Position numbers and translations under genes: made by a program
Notes under the pieces: model-generated
Seen by the model: the letters and a program-made list of their open reading frames with translations, nothing else
Told to the model about the DNA's origin: nothing
The model's database searches: none
NCBI RefSeq assembly: GCF_000019725.1
Contig: NC_010505.1
Coordinates: 4,015,001-4,079,000 of the forward strand
Source of the DNA: Methylobacterium radiotolerans JCM 2831
Lineage (GTDB): Bacteria; Pseudomonadota; Alphaproteobacteria; Rhizobiales; Beijerinckiaceae
Direction of reading: 5' to 3'
DNA: 64,000 nucleotides
Part shown: positions 16,885 to 25,787 of the stretch, piece by piece
How positions within the stretch are numbered: the stretch's first letter is position 1
Layout: each line of letters begins with the position of its first letter

Positions 16885-18525
16885 ATGATCGCTCCGCCGC
16901 CCGCTTCACTGCCCGACGCCCGCGCGCTGCGGCGCCCCGACCGCGGCCCGCGCCGCCGCTCGGCCGGCGCCCTCGCCCTGCTGGCCGCCTTGACCGGACC
17001 GGCCCCGGCCCAGGACCGCCAGACCTTCGGCCCCGCACCGGTCCTGACGGTCGGGGCCGCGGAAGCCAACACGACCCGCCGGGTCGAGCTGACCGCGGGC
17101 CGCTCCGTCATCGTGGACCTGCCGCGGGACGCCAAGGAGGTGTTCGTGGCCAACCCCGCGGTTGCCAACGCGGTGGTGCGCTCGACCCGCAAGGTCTTCG
17201 TGATCGGCATGGCCGACGGCGCGACCTCGATCTTCATCATGGATGCCGAGGGGCGCCAGATCGCCGCCCTCGACGTGACGGTGGCGCGGGACCTCAACCT
17301 CGGGACCCTGCGCGAGCTGCTCAGCCAGAGCATCCCGGGCGGGCGCTTCGACGTGCGCTCCTCGGGCGCCTCGGTGCTCCTGTCGGGGGCGGTCAACTCC
17401 TCGTCGGACGCGCAGCAGGCGATCGACATCGCCAACGCCTTCGTGGGCCTGGGCGGCGGCGGGGCCGCCGGGCCGGCGGGCGCGGCGAGCGGCGGTGTCG
17501 CCGCCGGGTCGCGGGGCGCGGTGATCAACAACCTCACGATCCGCAACAAGGATCAGGTGATGCTCCGCGTCACCGTGGTCGAGGTATCGCGCAACGTCCT
17601 GAAGCAGTTCGGGATCAACATGGCCGGCAACTGGTCGGCGCTGAACCCGGTCGGGAACCTGGGGCAGACGGTCGTGAACGGCGGGACCGCGGCGGCCACG
17701 CAGGTGCCGGCGTACCTCCCGAACGTGATCACCAACAACCTGCCCTTCCCGATCAACACGAACACGCCGAGCGGAAACCTGATCCAGGCCTCCGTGCAGG
17801 GGGGCGGCTTCTCGCTTCAGGCGACCCTGAAGGCGTTCGAGCAGGCCGGCGTCTCGCGCATCCTGGCCGAGCCGACGCTGACCGCCATCTCGGGCGAGGC
17901 CGCCAAGTTCCTGGCCGGCGGCGAGTTCGCGGTCCCGGCCTCGGCGACCTGCGCGGTCGGCGGCGTCTGCTCGCCCGGCATCACCTACAAGCCCTACGGC
18001 GTCGCCCTGTCGTTCACCCCGACGGTGCTGGCCGACAACCGGATCTCGATCCGCGTCGCCACGGACGTGACCGAGATCGATACCCAACAGAGCTTCAGCT
18101 ACGTCATCGGCAACACCTCGGTCGCGGTGCCGGGCACCCGGGTGCGCCGCTCAGAGACCACCGTCGAGCTGCCCTCCGGCGGCGTGATGATGACCGCCGG
18201 CCTGATCCAGCAGTTCAACAAGCAGGCGATCGCCGGCCTGCCCGGCCTGATCAACCTCCCGATCCTCGGCGCGCTGTTCCGCTCCCGCGATTACCAGCGC
18301 CAGGAGACCGAGCTGATGATCATGTGCACGCCCTACATCGCCCGGCCGATGGAGCCGAAGCAGGTCAGCCGGCCCGACGACAACTTCGTCGACGCCAGCG
18401 ACGGGCAGACGGTGCTGCTCGGCCAGATCAACCGCATCTACGGCAAGGTCGCCCCGCCCGGCGCGACCGCCGCGGCGCCGCTCGGCCGCGCCTACCGCGG
18501 CCGCGTCGGCTTCATCGTCGAGTAG
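16885..18525 (+). CDS. cpaC: Tad/Flp pilus outer-membrane secretin CpaC
   Basis: CpaC (RcpA) forms the gated outer-membrane channel for the Tad pilus. The 546-residue protein has a basic N-terminus and signal peptide (residues about 22-48, ending PAPAQD), an N-domain (GRSVIVDLPRDAKEVFVANP), a BON-like repeat around 145-190 (VLLSGAVNSSSDAQQAIDIA) and the secretin beta-domain from about 320 (RILAEPTLTAISGEAAKFLAGGEF, then VPGTRVRRSETTVELPSG and LFRSRDYQRQETELMI). The ATG at 16885 is five bases after the cpaB stop; a GTG at 16876 overlapping that stop is an alternative. A glycine/alanine-rich linker lies at about residues 192-212. Confidence 0.94.
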   Translation: MIAPPPASLPDARALRRPDRGPRRRSAGALALLAALTGPAPAQDRQTFGPAPVLTVGAAEANTTRRVELTAGRSVIVDLPRDAKEVFVANPAVANAVVRSTRKVFVIGMADGATSIFIMDAEGRQIAALDVTVARDLNLGTLRELLSQSIPGGRFDVRSSGASVLLSGAVNSSSDAQQAIDIANAFVGLGGGGAAGPAGAASGGVAAGSRGAVINNLTIRNKDQVMLRVTVVEVSRNVLKQFGINMAGNWSALNPVGNLGQTVVNGGTAAATQVPAYLPNVITNNLPFPINTNTPSGNLIQASVQGGGFSLQATLKAFEQAGVSRILAEPTLTAISGEAAKFLAGGEFAVPASATCAVGGVCSPGITYKPYGVALSFTPTVLADNRISIRVATDVTEIDTQQSFSYVIGNTSVAVPGTRVRRSETTVELPSGGVMMTAGLIQQFNKQAIAGLPGLINLPILGALFRSRDYQRQETELMIMCTPYIARPMEPKQVSRPDDNFVDASDGQTVLLGQINRIYGKVAPPGATAAAPLGRAYRGRVGFIVE

Positions 18526-18562
18526 CGCCCCGCAGCCCCGCCGCGCCCCCAGGATCGGACCC

Positions 18563-19306
18563 ATGACCGGACGTCACACGCCCGCCCTGCCCCGCCGCGC
18601 CGCGAGCGTGCTCGCCGCCTGCGCGCTGGGCGCCCTCGCGGCGGCCTGCAAGAGCGATCCCGCCACGACCGGCGGCATTGACGTGACGGATTACCGCGCG
18701 CGCCACCCGATCGTGCTGACCGACGGGACCCGCAGCCTCGACGTGTTCCCCACCGGCACGGGTCATCTGGACCCGCGCCAGGCGACCGATGTCGACGCCT
18801 TCATGCTGGAATACCGGCGCTACGGCCGCGGAAGCCTGCTGATGCAGGTGCCCCAGGGCGTCCCGGCCGACCAGGTCGTCGCCGTGGAGCGGACCGCGTC
18901 GGTGCTGGGCCGGCTCGGCACGCAGAACGGCGTCAACGGCCGCGAGATCGCGGTCACCGGCTACGCGGTGGCCGCGCCGACCCTCGCCTCGCCGATCCGT
19001 CTGAGCTTCCAGCGCATGCAGGCCAAGGTGGCCGACGCCTGCGGCCTCTGGCCCCAGGACCTCGGGACCAGCAATTTCGCGATCGACTACAACAACCGGC
19101 CGAGCTGGAACCTGGGCTGCGCCACGCAGTCCAACGTGGCCGCCCAGGTCGCCGACCCGGTCGACCTCGTGCGCGGCCGGCCCGAGGGCCGCATCGACAC
19201 GGTCAAGCGGGTCCGGGACATTGGCCAGTTGCGGGACGGCAAGGATCCGTCAACCACATGGCGGCAAGATGGGCAGACCGCCGTGAAGTCCCAGGTCACG
19301 AACTGA
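18563..19306 (+). CDS. cpaD: Tad/Flp pilus biogenesis lipoprotein CpaD
   Basis: A 247-residue CpaD (RcpB) family protein, a likely outer-membrane lipoprotein that accompanies the CpaC secretin. The N-terminus is a lipoprotein-type signal: hydrophobic residues followed by ALAAACKSD, giving Cys29 as the probable lipidated residue. Downstream are the family segments YRARHPIVL, GRGSLLMQVPQG and NFAIDYNNRPSWNLGCATQSNVAAQVADP. It begins 37 bases after cpaC and is followed by cpaE after 78 bases, consistent with a single transcript. Confidence 0.92.
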   Translation: MTGRHTPALPRRAASVLAACALGALAAACKSDPATTGGIDVTDYRARHPIVLTDGTRSLDVFPTGTGHLDPRQATDVDAFMLEYRRYGRGSLLMQVPQGVPADQVVAVERTASVLGRLGTQNGVNGREIAVTGYAVAAPTLASPIRLSFQRMQAKVADACGLWPQDLGTSNFAIDYNNRPSWNLGCATQSNVAAQVADPVDLVRGRPEGRIDTVKRVRDIGQLRDGKDPSTTWRQDGQTAVKSQVTN

Positions 19307-19384
19307 GACAGCCGGCGTCGGGGATGGGCAGCCCCGCCGCCGACCGCAACGCCGCGCCCCGAACGCGAACCCGAAAGCGCCGTC

Positions 19385-20629
19385 ATGGCAGAGCTGTCCG
19401 AGACGACCGAGCGCACGATCGCCCCGGTGCCCCGGATCACCATCCAGGCATTCTGCGAGACCGGCGAGACCGCGGCGATGATCGAGGGCGCGGCCCTCGA
19501 CCGGCGCATGCAGAAGGCGCAGGTCAAGGTGCGGATGGGCGGCGGGGCCGCCGCGATCGAGGCCTACCGGCACGCGCCGACGCCCAACGTCATCCTCATC
19601 GAGGTCCAGGGCGCGCGCTCGAAGCCGATCGAGTGCCTCGACGCCCTGGCCGAGGTCTGCGACGAGGGCACCCGCGTCCTGGTGATCGGCCACGTCAACG
19701 ACGTGATGCTCTACCGGCAGCTGATCCAGCGCGGGGTGTCCGACTATCTGATGGCGCCGGTCGAGCCCCTGACGCTCATCGCGGCGATCTCCGACCTGTT
19801 CACGGCCCCGGGCGTGAAGCCTGTGGGACGGACCGTGGCGGTCTACGGCGTCAAGGGCGGCATCGGCGCCTCGACCGTGGCGCACAATTTCGCGTGGTCC
19901 GTGGCCCGGAGTCAGGGCGTCCAGACGGTGATCGCCGATCTCGACATCGCCTTCGGCACCGCCTCGCTCAACTTCAACCAGGATCCGCCGCAGGGCATCG
20001 CCGAGGCGGTGTTCGCGCCCGAGCGCCTGGATTCCGCCCTGGTCGAGCGGCTGCTGTCCAAGTGCAGCGACAACCTGAGCCTGCTCTCGGCCCCGGCCAG
20101 CCTGGACCGGACCATCGACCTGTCCGAGCCGGCCTTCGACACTCTGATCGAGCACATGCGGGCGAGCGTGCCCTGCGTGGTCCTGGACATCCCGCACCAG
20201 TGGAACGCGTGGTCGAAGCGGGTTCTGACGGCGGCCGACGAGATCCTGATCGTGGCCGGGCCCGACCTCGCCTGCCTGCGCAACGCCAAGAACCTCCTCG
20301 GCGCGCTGAAGCACGGCCGCCCGAACGACCAGCCGCCCCGCATCGTGCTGAACGGCGTCGGCGTGCCCAAGCGGCCCGAGATCGGCACCGCCGAGTTCGC
20401 CAAGGCCCTGGAGGCTCCGGTCGCCCTGACGATCCCGTTCGAGCCGACCCTGTTCGGCACGGCGGCCAACAATGGCCAGATGATCGCCGAGATCCAGGCG
20501 GGCTCGAAGGTGGCGGAGCTGTTCAACGATCTGGCGGCCATGACCCTCGGGCGCCCCGAGAGCCGGCGCGGCCGTCCGAGCCTGCTGGAGCCGCTGCTCG
20601 CCAAGCTTTCCGGCCGCAAGGCATCCTGA
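19385..20629 (+). CDS. cpaE: Pilus assembly protein CpaE (receiver-like domain plus MinD/ParA-type ATPase)
   Basis: CpaE (TadZ) places the Tad machinery in the cell. Residues about 15-135 form a response-regulator-like fold in which the phosphoacceptor position reads VILIEVQG, with glutamate instead of aspartate, so it is probably not phosphorylated. Residues from about 150 form a MinD/ParA-like ATPase with the deviant Walker A GVKGGIGASTVAHNFA, the A' segment VIADLDIAFGTASLNF and VVLDIPHQW. The product is 414 residues, normal for the family. It lies 57 bases before cpaF, which encodes the motor ATPase. Confidence 0.94.
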   Translation: MAELSETTERTIAPVPRITIQAFCETGETAAMIEGAALDRRMQKAQVKVRMGGGAAAIEAYRHAPTPNVILIEVQGARSKPIECLDALAEVCDEGTRVLVIGHVNDVMLYRQLIQRGVSDYLMAPVEPLTLIAAISDLFTAPGVKPVGRTVAVYGVKGGIGASTVAHNFAWSVARSQGVQTVIADLDIAFGTASLNFNQDPPQGIAEAVFAPERLDSALVERLLSKCSDNLSLLSAPASLDRTIDLSEPAFDTLIEHMRASVPCVVLDIPHQWNAWSKRVLTAADEILIVAGPDLACLRNAKNLLGALKHGRPNDQPPRIVLNGVGVPKRPEIGTAEFAKALEAPVALTIPFEPTLFGTAANNGQMIAEIQAGSKVAELFNDLAAMTLGRPESRRGRPSLLEPLLAKLSGRKAS

Positions 20630-20686
20630 TGGGGACGCGATCCTTCGCCCGGCAGGCGCCGCGGGTCAGCGTCGGGGATCTGACCC

Positions 20687-22129
20687 ATGTTCGGTAGGCG
20701 TCAATCCGGCGGCGCGTCGGCGGCGCCCCCGCCGATCCCGCAGGCGCGGATCCCGGCGCCGGCCACGCCTGTGCTGCGCGACGCGCCGGCGGCGGCCTCG
20801 CGCCCGGCACCGGCGGCCCCGGTCGTCGTCGAGACCGCGCGCTCGGAGGATTACTACCGCACGAAGAGCCTGATCTTCGGCGCCCTGATCGAGGCGATCG
20901 ACCTGACGCAGCTCTCGCGCCTCGACGCCGAGACCGCGCGCGAGGAGATCCGCGACATCGTCACGGAGATCATCGGGCTCAAGAACATCGTCCTGTCGAT
21001 CTCCGAGCAGGAGGAGCTGCTCGACGACATCTGCAACGACGTGCTGGGCTACGGTCCCCTGGAGCCGCTGCTCGCCCGCGACGATATCGCCGACATCATG
21101 GTCAACGGCGCCCACCGGACCTTCATCGAGGTCGGGGGCAAGATCCAGCTGACCAGTGTGCGGTTCCGCGACAACCAGCAGCTGATGAACATCTGCCAGC
21201 GGATCGTCAGCCAGGTCGGGCGCCGCGTCGACGACGCCTCGCCGATCTGCGACGCGCGCCTGCCGGACGGATCCCGCGTCAACGTCATCGCGCCGCCCCT
21301 GGCGATCGACGGCCCGGCGCTCACCATCCGCAAGTTCAAGAAGGACAAGCTGACCCTGGAGCAGCTCGTGCGCTTCGGGGCGATCTCGCCCGAGGGCGCC
21401 GAGGTCCTGAAGATCATCGGCCAGTCGCGCTGCAACGTGGTCATCTCGGGCGGCACCGGCTCGGGCAAGACGACGCTGCTCAACTGCCTCACGGCCTTCA
21501 TCGAGCACGACGAGCGGGTCATCACCTGCGAGGACGCGGCCGAGCTGCAGCTCCAGCAGCCCCACGTGGTGCGCCTGGAGACGCGGCCGCCCAACATGGA
21601 GGGCCAGGGCCAGGTCACTATGCGCGACCTCGTGAAGAACTGCCTGCGCATGCGTCCCGAGCGGATCATCGTCGGTGAGGTGCGCGGACCGGAGGCCTTC
21701 GACCTGCTCCAGGCGATGAACACCGGCCACGACGGCTCGATGGGCACGCTCCACGCCAACAGCCCGCGCGAGTGCCTGTCGCGTATCGAGTCGATGATCT
21801 CGATGGGCGGCTTCTCGCTGCCCTCGCGGACCCTGCGCGAGATGATCTGCGGGTCGATCGACGTCGTGATTCAGGCCATGCGCCTGCGCGATGGCTCCCG
21901 GCGCATCACCCACATCACCGAGGTTCTCGGCATGGAGGGCGACGTCATCACCACGCAGGACGTGTTCCTCTACGACATCGTCGGCGAGGACGCGAACGGC
22001 AAGCTGATCGGGCGCCACCGCTCGACCGGCGTCGGCCGGCCGAAATTCTGGGAGCGCGCCCGCTACTACGGCCTGGAACAGCGACTCGGCGAGGCGCTCG
22101 ACGCTGCCGAGGTCATCGACCGGAACTGA
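20687..22129 (+). CDS. cpaF: Tad/Flp pilus motor ATPase CpaF (TadA)
   Basis: CpaF is the hexameric secretion ATPase that powers Tad pilus assembly. The 480-residue product has a proline/alanine-rich N-terminal extension (residues 5-45), an N-terminal domain, the Walker A GGTGSGKTTLLN near residue 262, the Asp box/Walker B region RPERIIVGEVRGPEAFDLLQAMNTGHDG and the His box MGTLHANSPRE. All catalytic elements appear intact. The gene ends five bases before tadB begins at 22134, so the two are almost certainly cotranslated. Confidence 0.96.
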   Translation: MFGRRQSGGASAAPPPIPQARIPAPATPVLRDAPAAASRPAPAAPVVVETARSEDYYRTKSLIFGALIEAIDLTQLSRLDAETAREEIRDIVTEIIGLKNIVLSISEQEELLDDICNDVLGYGPLEPLLARDDIADIMVNGAHRTFIEVGGKIQLTSVRFRDNQQLMNICQRIVSQVGRRVDDASPICDARLPDGSRVNVIAPPLAIDGPALTIRKFKKDKLTLEQLVRFGAISPEGAEVLKIIGQSRCNVVISGGTGSGKTTLLNCLTAFIEHDERVITCEDAAELQLQQPHVVRLETRPPNMEGQGQVTMRDLVKNCLRMRPERIIVGEVRGPEAFDLLQAMNTGHDGSMGTLHANSPRECLSRIESMISMGGFSLPSRTLREMICGSIDVVIQAMRLRDGSRRITHITEVLGMEGDVITTQDVFLYDIVGEDANGKLIGRHRSTGVGRPKFWERARYYGLEQRLGEALDAAEVIDRN

Positions 22130-22133
22130 GCCG

Positions 22134-23111
22134 ATGGCGGACGCCTCCAACCTGCCGATCGCCGCCGGCCTCGTCGGCATCGCGGTCGCCGCAGTCGCCT
22201 ACGTGGCGGTCCTGCCCCTGCTCGGCGGCGAGCGCCGGGCCAACAAGCGCCTGAAGTCGATCAGCGTCTCGGCCTCGGGAGCGGCGACCCGGGGCGTGGC
22301 GGTCAACCGACGCGAGCAGGTCGCCAAGACGCTGAGCGAGATCGAGGCGAAGGCCAAGGGCGCCTCGAAGGCCAGCGTCGAGCTGAAGCTCGCCCGCGCG
22401 GGCCTCGGATGGACGAAGCAGACCTTCTACGGGATGTCGGCCCTGAGCGGCGTCGTCTTCGGCCTCCTGCTCTTCGTCATCACCGACAACGCCCTGGCGG
22501 CGCTCGGCGCCGCCTTCGCGGGCGGCTTCGGCCTCCCGGCCTATCTGCTGCGCCACCTGCGGCTCAAGCGCATCGCGAAATTCAACAAGGAGCTGCCCAA
22601 CGCCGTCGACGTGGTGGTCCGCGGTATCCGCACCGGCATCCCGGTGGGCGACTGCTTCCGCATGGTCTCGCGCGAGGCCGAGGAGCCGGTGCGCAGCGAG
22701 TTCCGGACCGTGGTCGAGACCCAGGCGATGGGCCTGTCCCTCGGCGAGGCCTGCACCCGCCTGTTCGAGCGGGTGCCCACCGCCGAGGTGAACTTCTTCG
22801 CCATCGTGATCAACATCCAGCAGCAATCGGGCGGCAACCTCTCCGAGGCGCTGAACAACCTGTCCACGGTGCTGCGCGACCGCGCCAAGATGCGCGGCAA
22901 GGTCCAGGCGATGAGCATGGAGGCCAAGGCCTCGGCCTCGATCATCGCCTGCCTGCCCTTCGCGGTGGCGGGCATCACCGCCCTCACCAGCCCCGACTAC
23001 ATCTCGCTGCTCTGGACCACCGATACGGGCAAGATCGCCCTGGTCGGCGCGGCGATCTGGATGTCCATCGGCATCTTCACGATCAAGAAGATGATCGCCT
23101 TCGAGTTCTAG
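22134..23111 (+). CDS. tadB: Tad pilus inner-membrane platform protein TadB
   Basis: TadB is a GspF-like polytopic membrane protein of the Tad assembly platform. The 325-residue protein has an N-terminal segment (about 8-27), a cytoplasmic stretch, a pair of hydrophobic helices (about 100-140), a cytoplasmic type II/IV F domain with RTGIPVGDCFRMVSREAEEP and EVNFFAIVINIQQQSGGNLSEAL, and C-terminal membrane segments from about 270. It starts five bases after cpaF and precedes tadC by 31 bases. Confidence 0.94.
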   Translation: MADASNLPIAAGLVGIAVAAVAYVAVLPLLGGERRANKRLKSISVSASGAATRGVAVNRREQVAKTLSEIEAKAKGASKASVELKLARAGLGWTKQTFYGMSALSGVVFGLLLFVITDNALAALGAAFAGGFGLPAYLLRHLRLKRIAKFNKELPNAVDVVVRGIRTGIPVGDCFRMVSREAEEPVRSEFRTVVETQAMGLSLGEACTRLFERVPTAEVNFFAIVINIQQQSGGNLSEALNNLSTVLRDRAKMRGKVQAMSMEAKASASIIACLPFAVAGITALTSPDYISLLWTTDTGKIALVGAAIWMSIGIFTIKKMIAFEF

Positions 23112-23142
23112 GCGCGGTGCGCCGTCTTCCGGATCCCGCCCG

Positions 23143-24120
23143 ATGATCGACGCCATCGCCGAGAAGCTGTTCGATCCGCGCTTCATGGGCACGGTCCTGG
23201 CCGCCGTCGCGGCGGCCGCGACCGCCTACGCGGTGGCGCAGCCCTTCCTGGAGACCGACCGGCTCGGCAAGCGGATGAAGCTCGTCAGCGACGAGCGAGA
23301 GCAGATCCGGCGGCGCGAGCGGCTGAGCGCGGAGCGGACCGGCAACCGGGCGACGCTGCGCACGGAGCCGAAGGCCTACATGAAGTCCATCGTCGAGCGG
23401 TACCAGCTGCGCCGCTGGCTCGGCACGGACACCGCCAAGCGCAAGCTGATGCAGGCGGGCTATCGCGGCCAGGGGGCGGAGACGGCGTTCCTGTTCTTCC
23501 GCCTCGTCGTGCCGGTGGTCGCGGTGATCGCGGCCCTGTTCTACCTGTTCGTGCTGGAGGTGCTCGACGCCTCGTACCTCATGCGGTTCGGGCTGGTGAT
23601 CGGCGCGGCCTACATGGGCATCAAGGCGCCGGAGCTGTTCCTGGTGAACACCGCCAAGAAGCGCCAGACCGAGATCCGCAAGGCGTGGCCCGACGCCCTC
23701 GACCTCACGCTGATCTGCGTGGAATCCGGCATGGCGATCGAGAACGCGTTCCGGAAGGTGAGCACCGAGATCGCCACGTCCTCGGTCGTGCTGGCCGAGG
23801 AACTCGCGCTGATGACCGCCGAGATGTCGTTCCTGCCCGACCGGCGCCAGGCCTACGAGAACCTCGTGATGCGCACCGGGCTCGAGCCGGTGAAATCCGT
23901 GGCCACGGCGCTGATCCAGGCCGAGCGCTACGGCACGCCGGTGGGTCAGGCGCTGCGCGTGCTGAGCCAGGAGAGCCGCGACATGCGCATGAACGAGGCC
24001 GAGAAGAAGGCGGCCGGGCTTCCGCCGAAGCTCACCGTCCCGATGATCCTGTTCTTCCTGCCCGTGCTGTTCGTGGTCATCATCACCCCGGCGGTCATCC
24101 AGATCATGCGGACGCAGTGA
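23143..24120 (+). CDS. tadC: Tad pilus inner-membrane platform protein TadC
   Basis: The 325-residue second GspF-like platform protein partners with TadB. It has an N-terminal membrane segment (about 17-32), a long basic cytoplasmic region (SDEREQIRRRERLSAERTG), paired membrane helices around 120-165, the F domain with WPDALDLTLICVESGMAIENAF and GTPVGQALRVLSQESRDMR, and a final hydrophobic segment (MILFFLPVLFVVIITPAVIQIM). It is the last gene of the run; the flp pilin, prepilin peptidase cpaA and tadG/E/F minor components do not follow. Confidence 0.94.
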   Translation: MIDAIAEKLFDPRFMGTVLAAVAAAATAYAVAQPFLETDRLGKRMKLVSDEREQIRRRERLSAERTGNRATLRTEPKAYMKSIVERYQLRRWLGTDTAKRKLMQAGYRGQGAETAFLFFRLVVPVVAVIAALFYLFVLEVLDASYLMRFGLVIGAAYMGIKAPELFLVNTAKKRQTEIRKAWPDALDLTLICVESGMAIENAFRKVSTEIATSSVVLAEELALMTAEMSFLPDRRQAYENLVMRTGLEPVKSVATALIQAERYGTPVGQALRVLSQESRDMRMNEAEKKAAGLPPKLTVPMILFFLPVLFVVIITPAVIQIMRTQ

Positions 24121-24169
24121 CGGCCGGGATGGTCCAGGGCATACGCCAGGGGATACGGCAGGACCGGCC

Positions 24170-24403
24170 TCAGCGGATGCGGCCGGGGCGGGTCGGCTCG
24201 AACACGATGCGGCGGTGATAGGCGCACCAGCTCTTGCCGTCGGACACGGGGGCGCCGCAGCAGACGGCGCGGTCGTTCGGCTCACCGATGATGTACTTGC
24301 ACACGAAGGCGCCGGACTGAGCGAAGGGCACGCGCAGGTCGGCCGAGGGCTCCTCGACGGTCTCGGCGTCGCCGATCTGGGACATGCGGACGAGTTGATT
24401 CAT
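24170..24403 (-). CDS. Small GcrA C-terminal-like (sigma-interaction domain-like) protein
   Basis: A 77-residue protein whose last 45 residues resemble the C-terminal domain of the cell-cycle regulator GcrA: FVCKYIIGEP, then CCGAPVSDGKSWCAYH and FEP, giving a Cys35, Cys48/49, Cys60, His63 pattern like the GcrA CxxPIGDP...CG...YCxxH motif. The N-terminal DNA-binding helix-turn-helix of GcrA is missing; the first 30 residues are acidic and look disordered. In GcrA the C-terminal part contacts the housekeeping sigma factor, so this might be a stand-alone sigma-binding or zinc-binding protein; that is inference. The ATG at 24403 is chosen; one at 24427 would add eight residues. It converges on tadC with 49 bases between stops. 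Confidence 0.65.
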   Translation of the reverse strand: MNQLVRMSQIGDAETVEEPSADLRVPFAQSGAFVCKYIIGEPNDRAVCCGAPVSDGKSWCAYHRRIVFEPTRPGRIR

Positions 24404-24814
24404 GGTATCGATCGGCTCAATAAGCATCCTGCACGGTGGGTCGGGCGCCCGGGCAGACAGGGAAGGTTTGAACGCATCTCGTTCAGGCGACGGCCCCGTT
24501 TCGCGTCCGCGAGCGGAGCGTCCGGGGCGGCCAACACGATGCCGGCCGTACGGCCGACGCGATTGGCGTCATCATGGTGTCGTAACTGGGGTTACGGCTC
24601 TTTAAAACAAGACCAGCCTGCGCTGGATGCATCGGACCACGGTGCAGGATGCGTAGCTCCGTGTTCCCACGCGCGCTCGATTGGCATCGGCCGGCATCGG
24701 CGCGGCTGACGAATCCGCTCGAACGCCGCCGCCCCGCGGCGGCCCGGACGTGCAACGCGCTGCGACCTGTGGTTCTGTGAGCCCGCAACGCGAACAGAGC
24801 CGGATCCGCCGACC
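24404..24814. other. Intergenic region between the GcrA-like gene and sseA
   Basis: About 410 bases separating divergent genes. It includes a less G+C-rich patch (24585-24612, ttacggctctttaaaacaag) that could serve as a promoter. A 73-codon minus-strand frame (24602-24823) with a CSRCG motif overlaps the sseA start and is not convincing. No RNA gene or strong hairpin was seen. Confidence 0.4.
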
Positions 24815-25660
24815 ATGGCCCAAGCGCCCCTCGTGTCACCCGAATGGCTGCACGACCGCCTCGCGGCCCCCGACATCGTCGTGCTCGACACCTCCTGGTA
24901 CCTCCCGGCCGCGGGCCGCGATCCCGAGGCCGAATTCCGCGCGGCCCACATCCCCGGCGCCCGCCGCTTCGATCTCGACGCCATGAGCGACACCGAGTCG
25001 AGCCTGCCGCACATGCTCCCGCGGCCCGAGGTGTTCGCGGCGCGGATGCGCGCGCTCGGTATCGGCGACGGCATGCAGATCGTGGTCTACGACGGACAGG
25101 GGCTGTTCTCGGCCCCGCGGGTCTGGTGGATGCTCAAGGCCTTCGGCGTGCGCGACGCGCTGGTCCTGGACGGCGGCCTGCCGGCCTGGGTGGCGGCGGG
25201 CTACCCGACCGAGGAGGGCGAGCCGCGCCCGCACGAGCGCCGGCACTTCACCGCCCGCCTCGACCACGGCGCCGTGGCGGACGCGGACGACGTCGCCCGG
25301 GCCCTCGAGACCGGCTCGGCGCAGGTGGTCGATGCCCGCTCGGGCACGCGGTTCCGCGGCGAGGAGCCGGAGCCCCGCCCCGGTGTCCGGCCGGGGCACA
25401 TGCCCGGCGCCCGCAACCTGCACTACGCGGCCCTCCAGCGCGACGGCCGGATGAAGAGCCCCGAGGAGCTGCAGGCCGTCTTCGCCGAGAACGGCGTCGA
25501 TCCGGACCGGCCGATCGTGACCACCTGCGGCTCCGGCGTGACCGCGGCGATCATCGCGCTGGCGCTGGAGACCATGGGCCGTCCCGCCCGGGGCCTCTAC
25601 GACGGCTCCTGGTCGGAATGGGGCGCCGACCCGGCCCGGGCGGTTGCGACGGGTTCCTGA
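24815..25660 (+). CDS. sseA: 3-mercaptopyruvate sulfurtransferase (rhodanese-type)
   Basis: A 281-residue enzyme of two rhodanese domains that transfers sulfur from 3-mercaptopyruvate (or thiosulfate) to a thiophilic acceptor. The N-terminal inactive domain spans about 8-130 (VLDTSWYLP, AHIPGARRFDLD) and the C-terminal catalytic domain about 155-278, with active-site Cys238 in the loop CGSGVTA. The CGSGVT loop is typical of mercaptopyruvate sulfurtransferases, whereas thiosulfate sulfurtransferases usually have CRKGVT. The gene is monocistronic in appearance and divergent from the GcrA-like gene. Confidence 0.93.
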   Translation: MAQAPLVSPEWLHDRLAAPDIVVLDTSWYLPAAGRDPEAEFRAAHIPGARRFDLDAMSDTESSLPHMLPRPEVFAARMRALGIGDGMQIVVYDGQGLFSAPRVWWMLKAFGVRDALVLDGGLPAWVAAGYPTEEGEPRPHERRHFTARLDHGAVADADDVARALETGSAQVVDARSGTRFRGEEPEPRPGVRPGHMPGARNLHYAALQRDGRMKSPEELQAVFAENGVDPDRPIVTTCGSGVTAAIIALALETMGRPARGLYDGSWSEWGADPARAVATGS

Positions 25661-25739
25661 GAGGCAGCCTCCCGAACCGGCCCGGCGGCCCGTCCGCTCG
25701 GGGCTGGTCACGCGTCGCCTTGAATGCTCCGTGATCGAT

Positions 25740-25753
25740 TTCGATATATCGAA
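25740..25753. promoter_or_regulatory. 14-base palindrome upstream of the 162-residue gene
   Basis: ttcgatatatcgaa is a perfect 14-base palindrome, very A+T-rich for this genome, 35 bases upstream of the ATG at 25788. Its place and symmetry suit a dimeric repressor site covering a promoter; the protein that would bind it is unknown. Confidence 0.5.
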
Positions 25754-25787
25754 TGCGCCTGCGGTTGGGCGCTCTACGGAGAAAATC

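Noticed and set aside
24602..24823. 73-codon minus-strand frame with a CSRCG motif
   Set aside because: It overlaps the sseA start, has no good ribosome-binding site, and the second half has no protein-like pattern.
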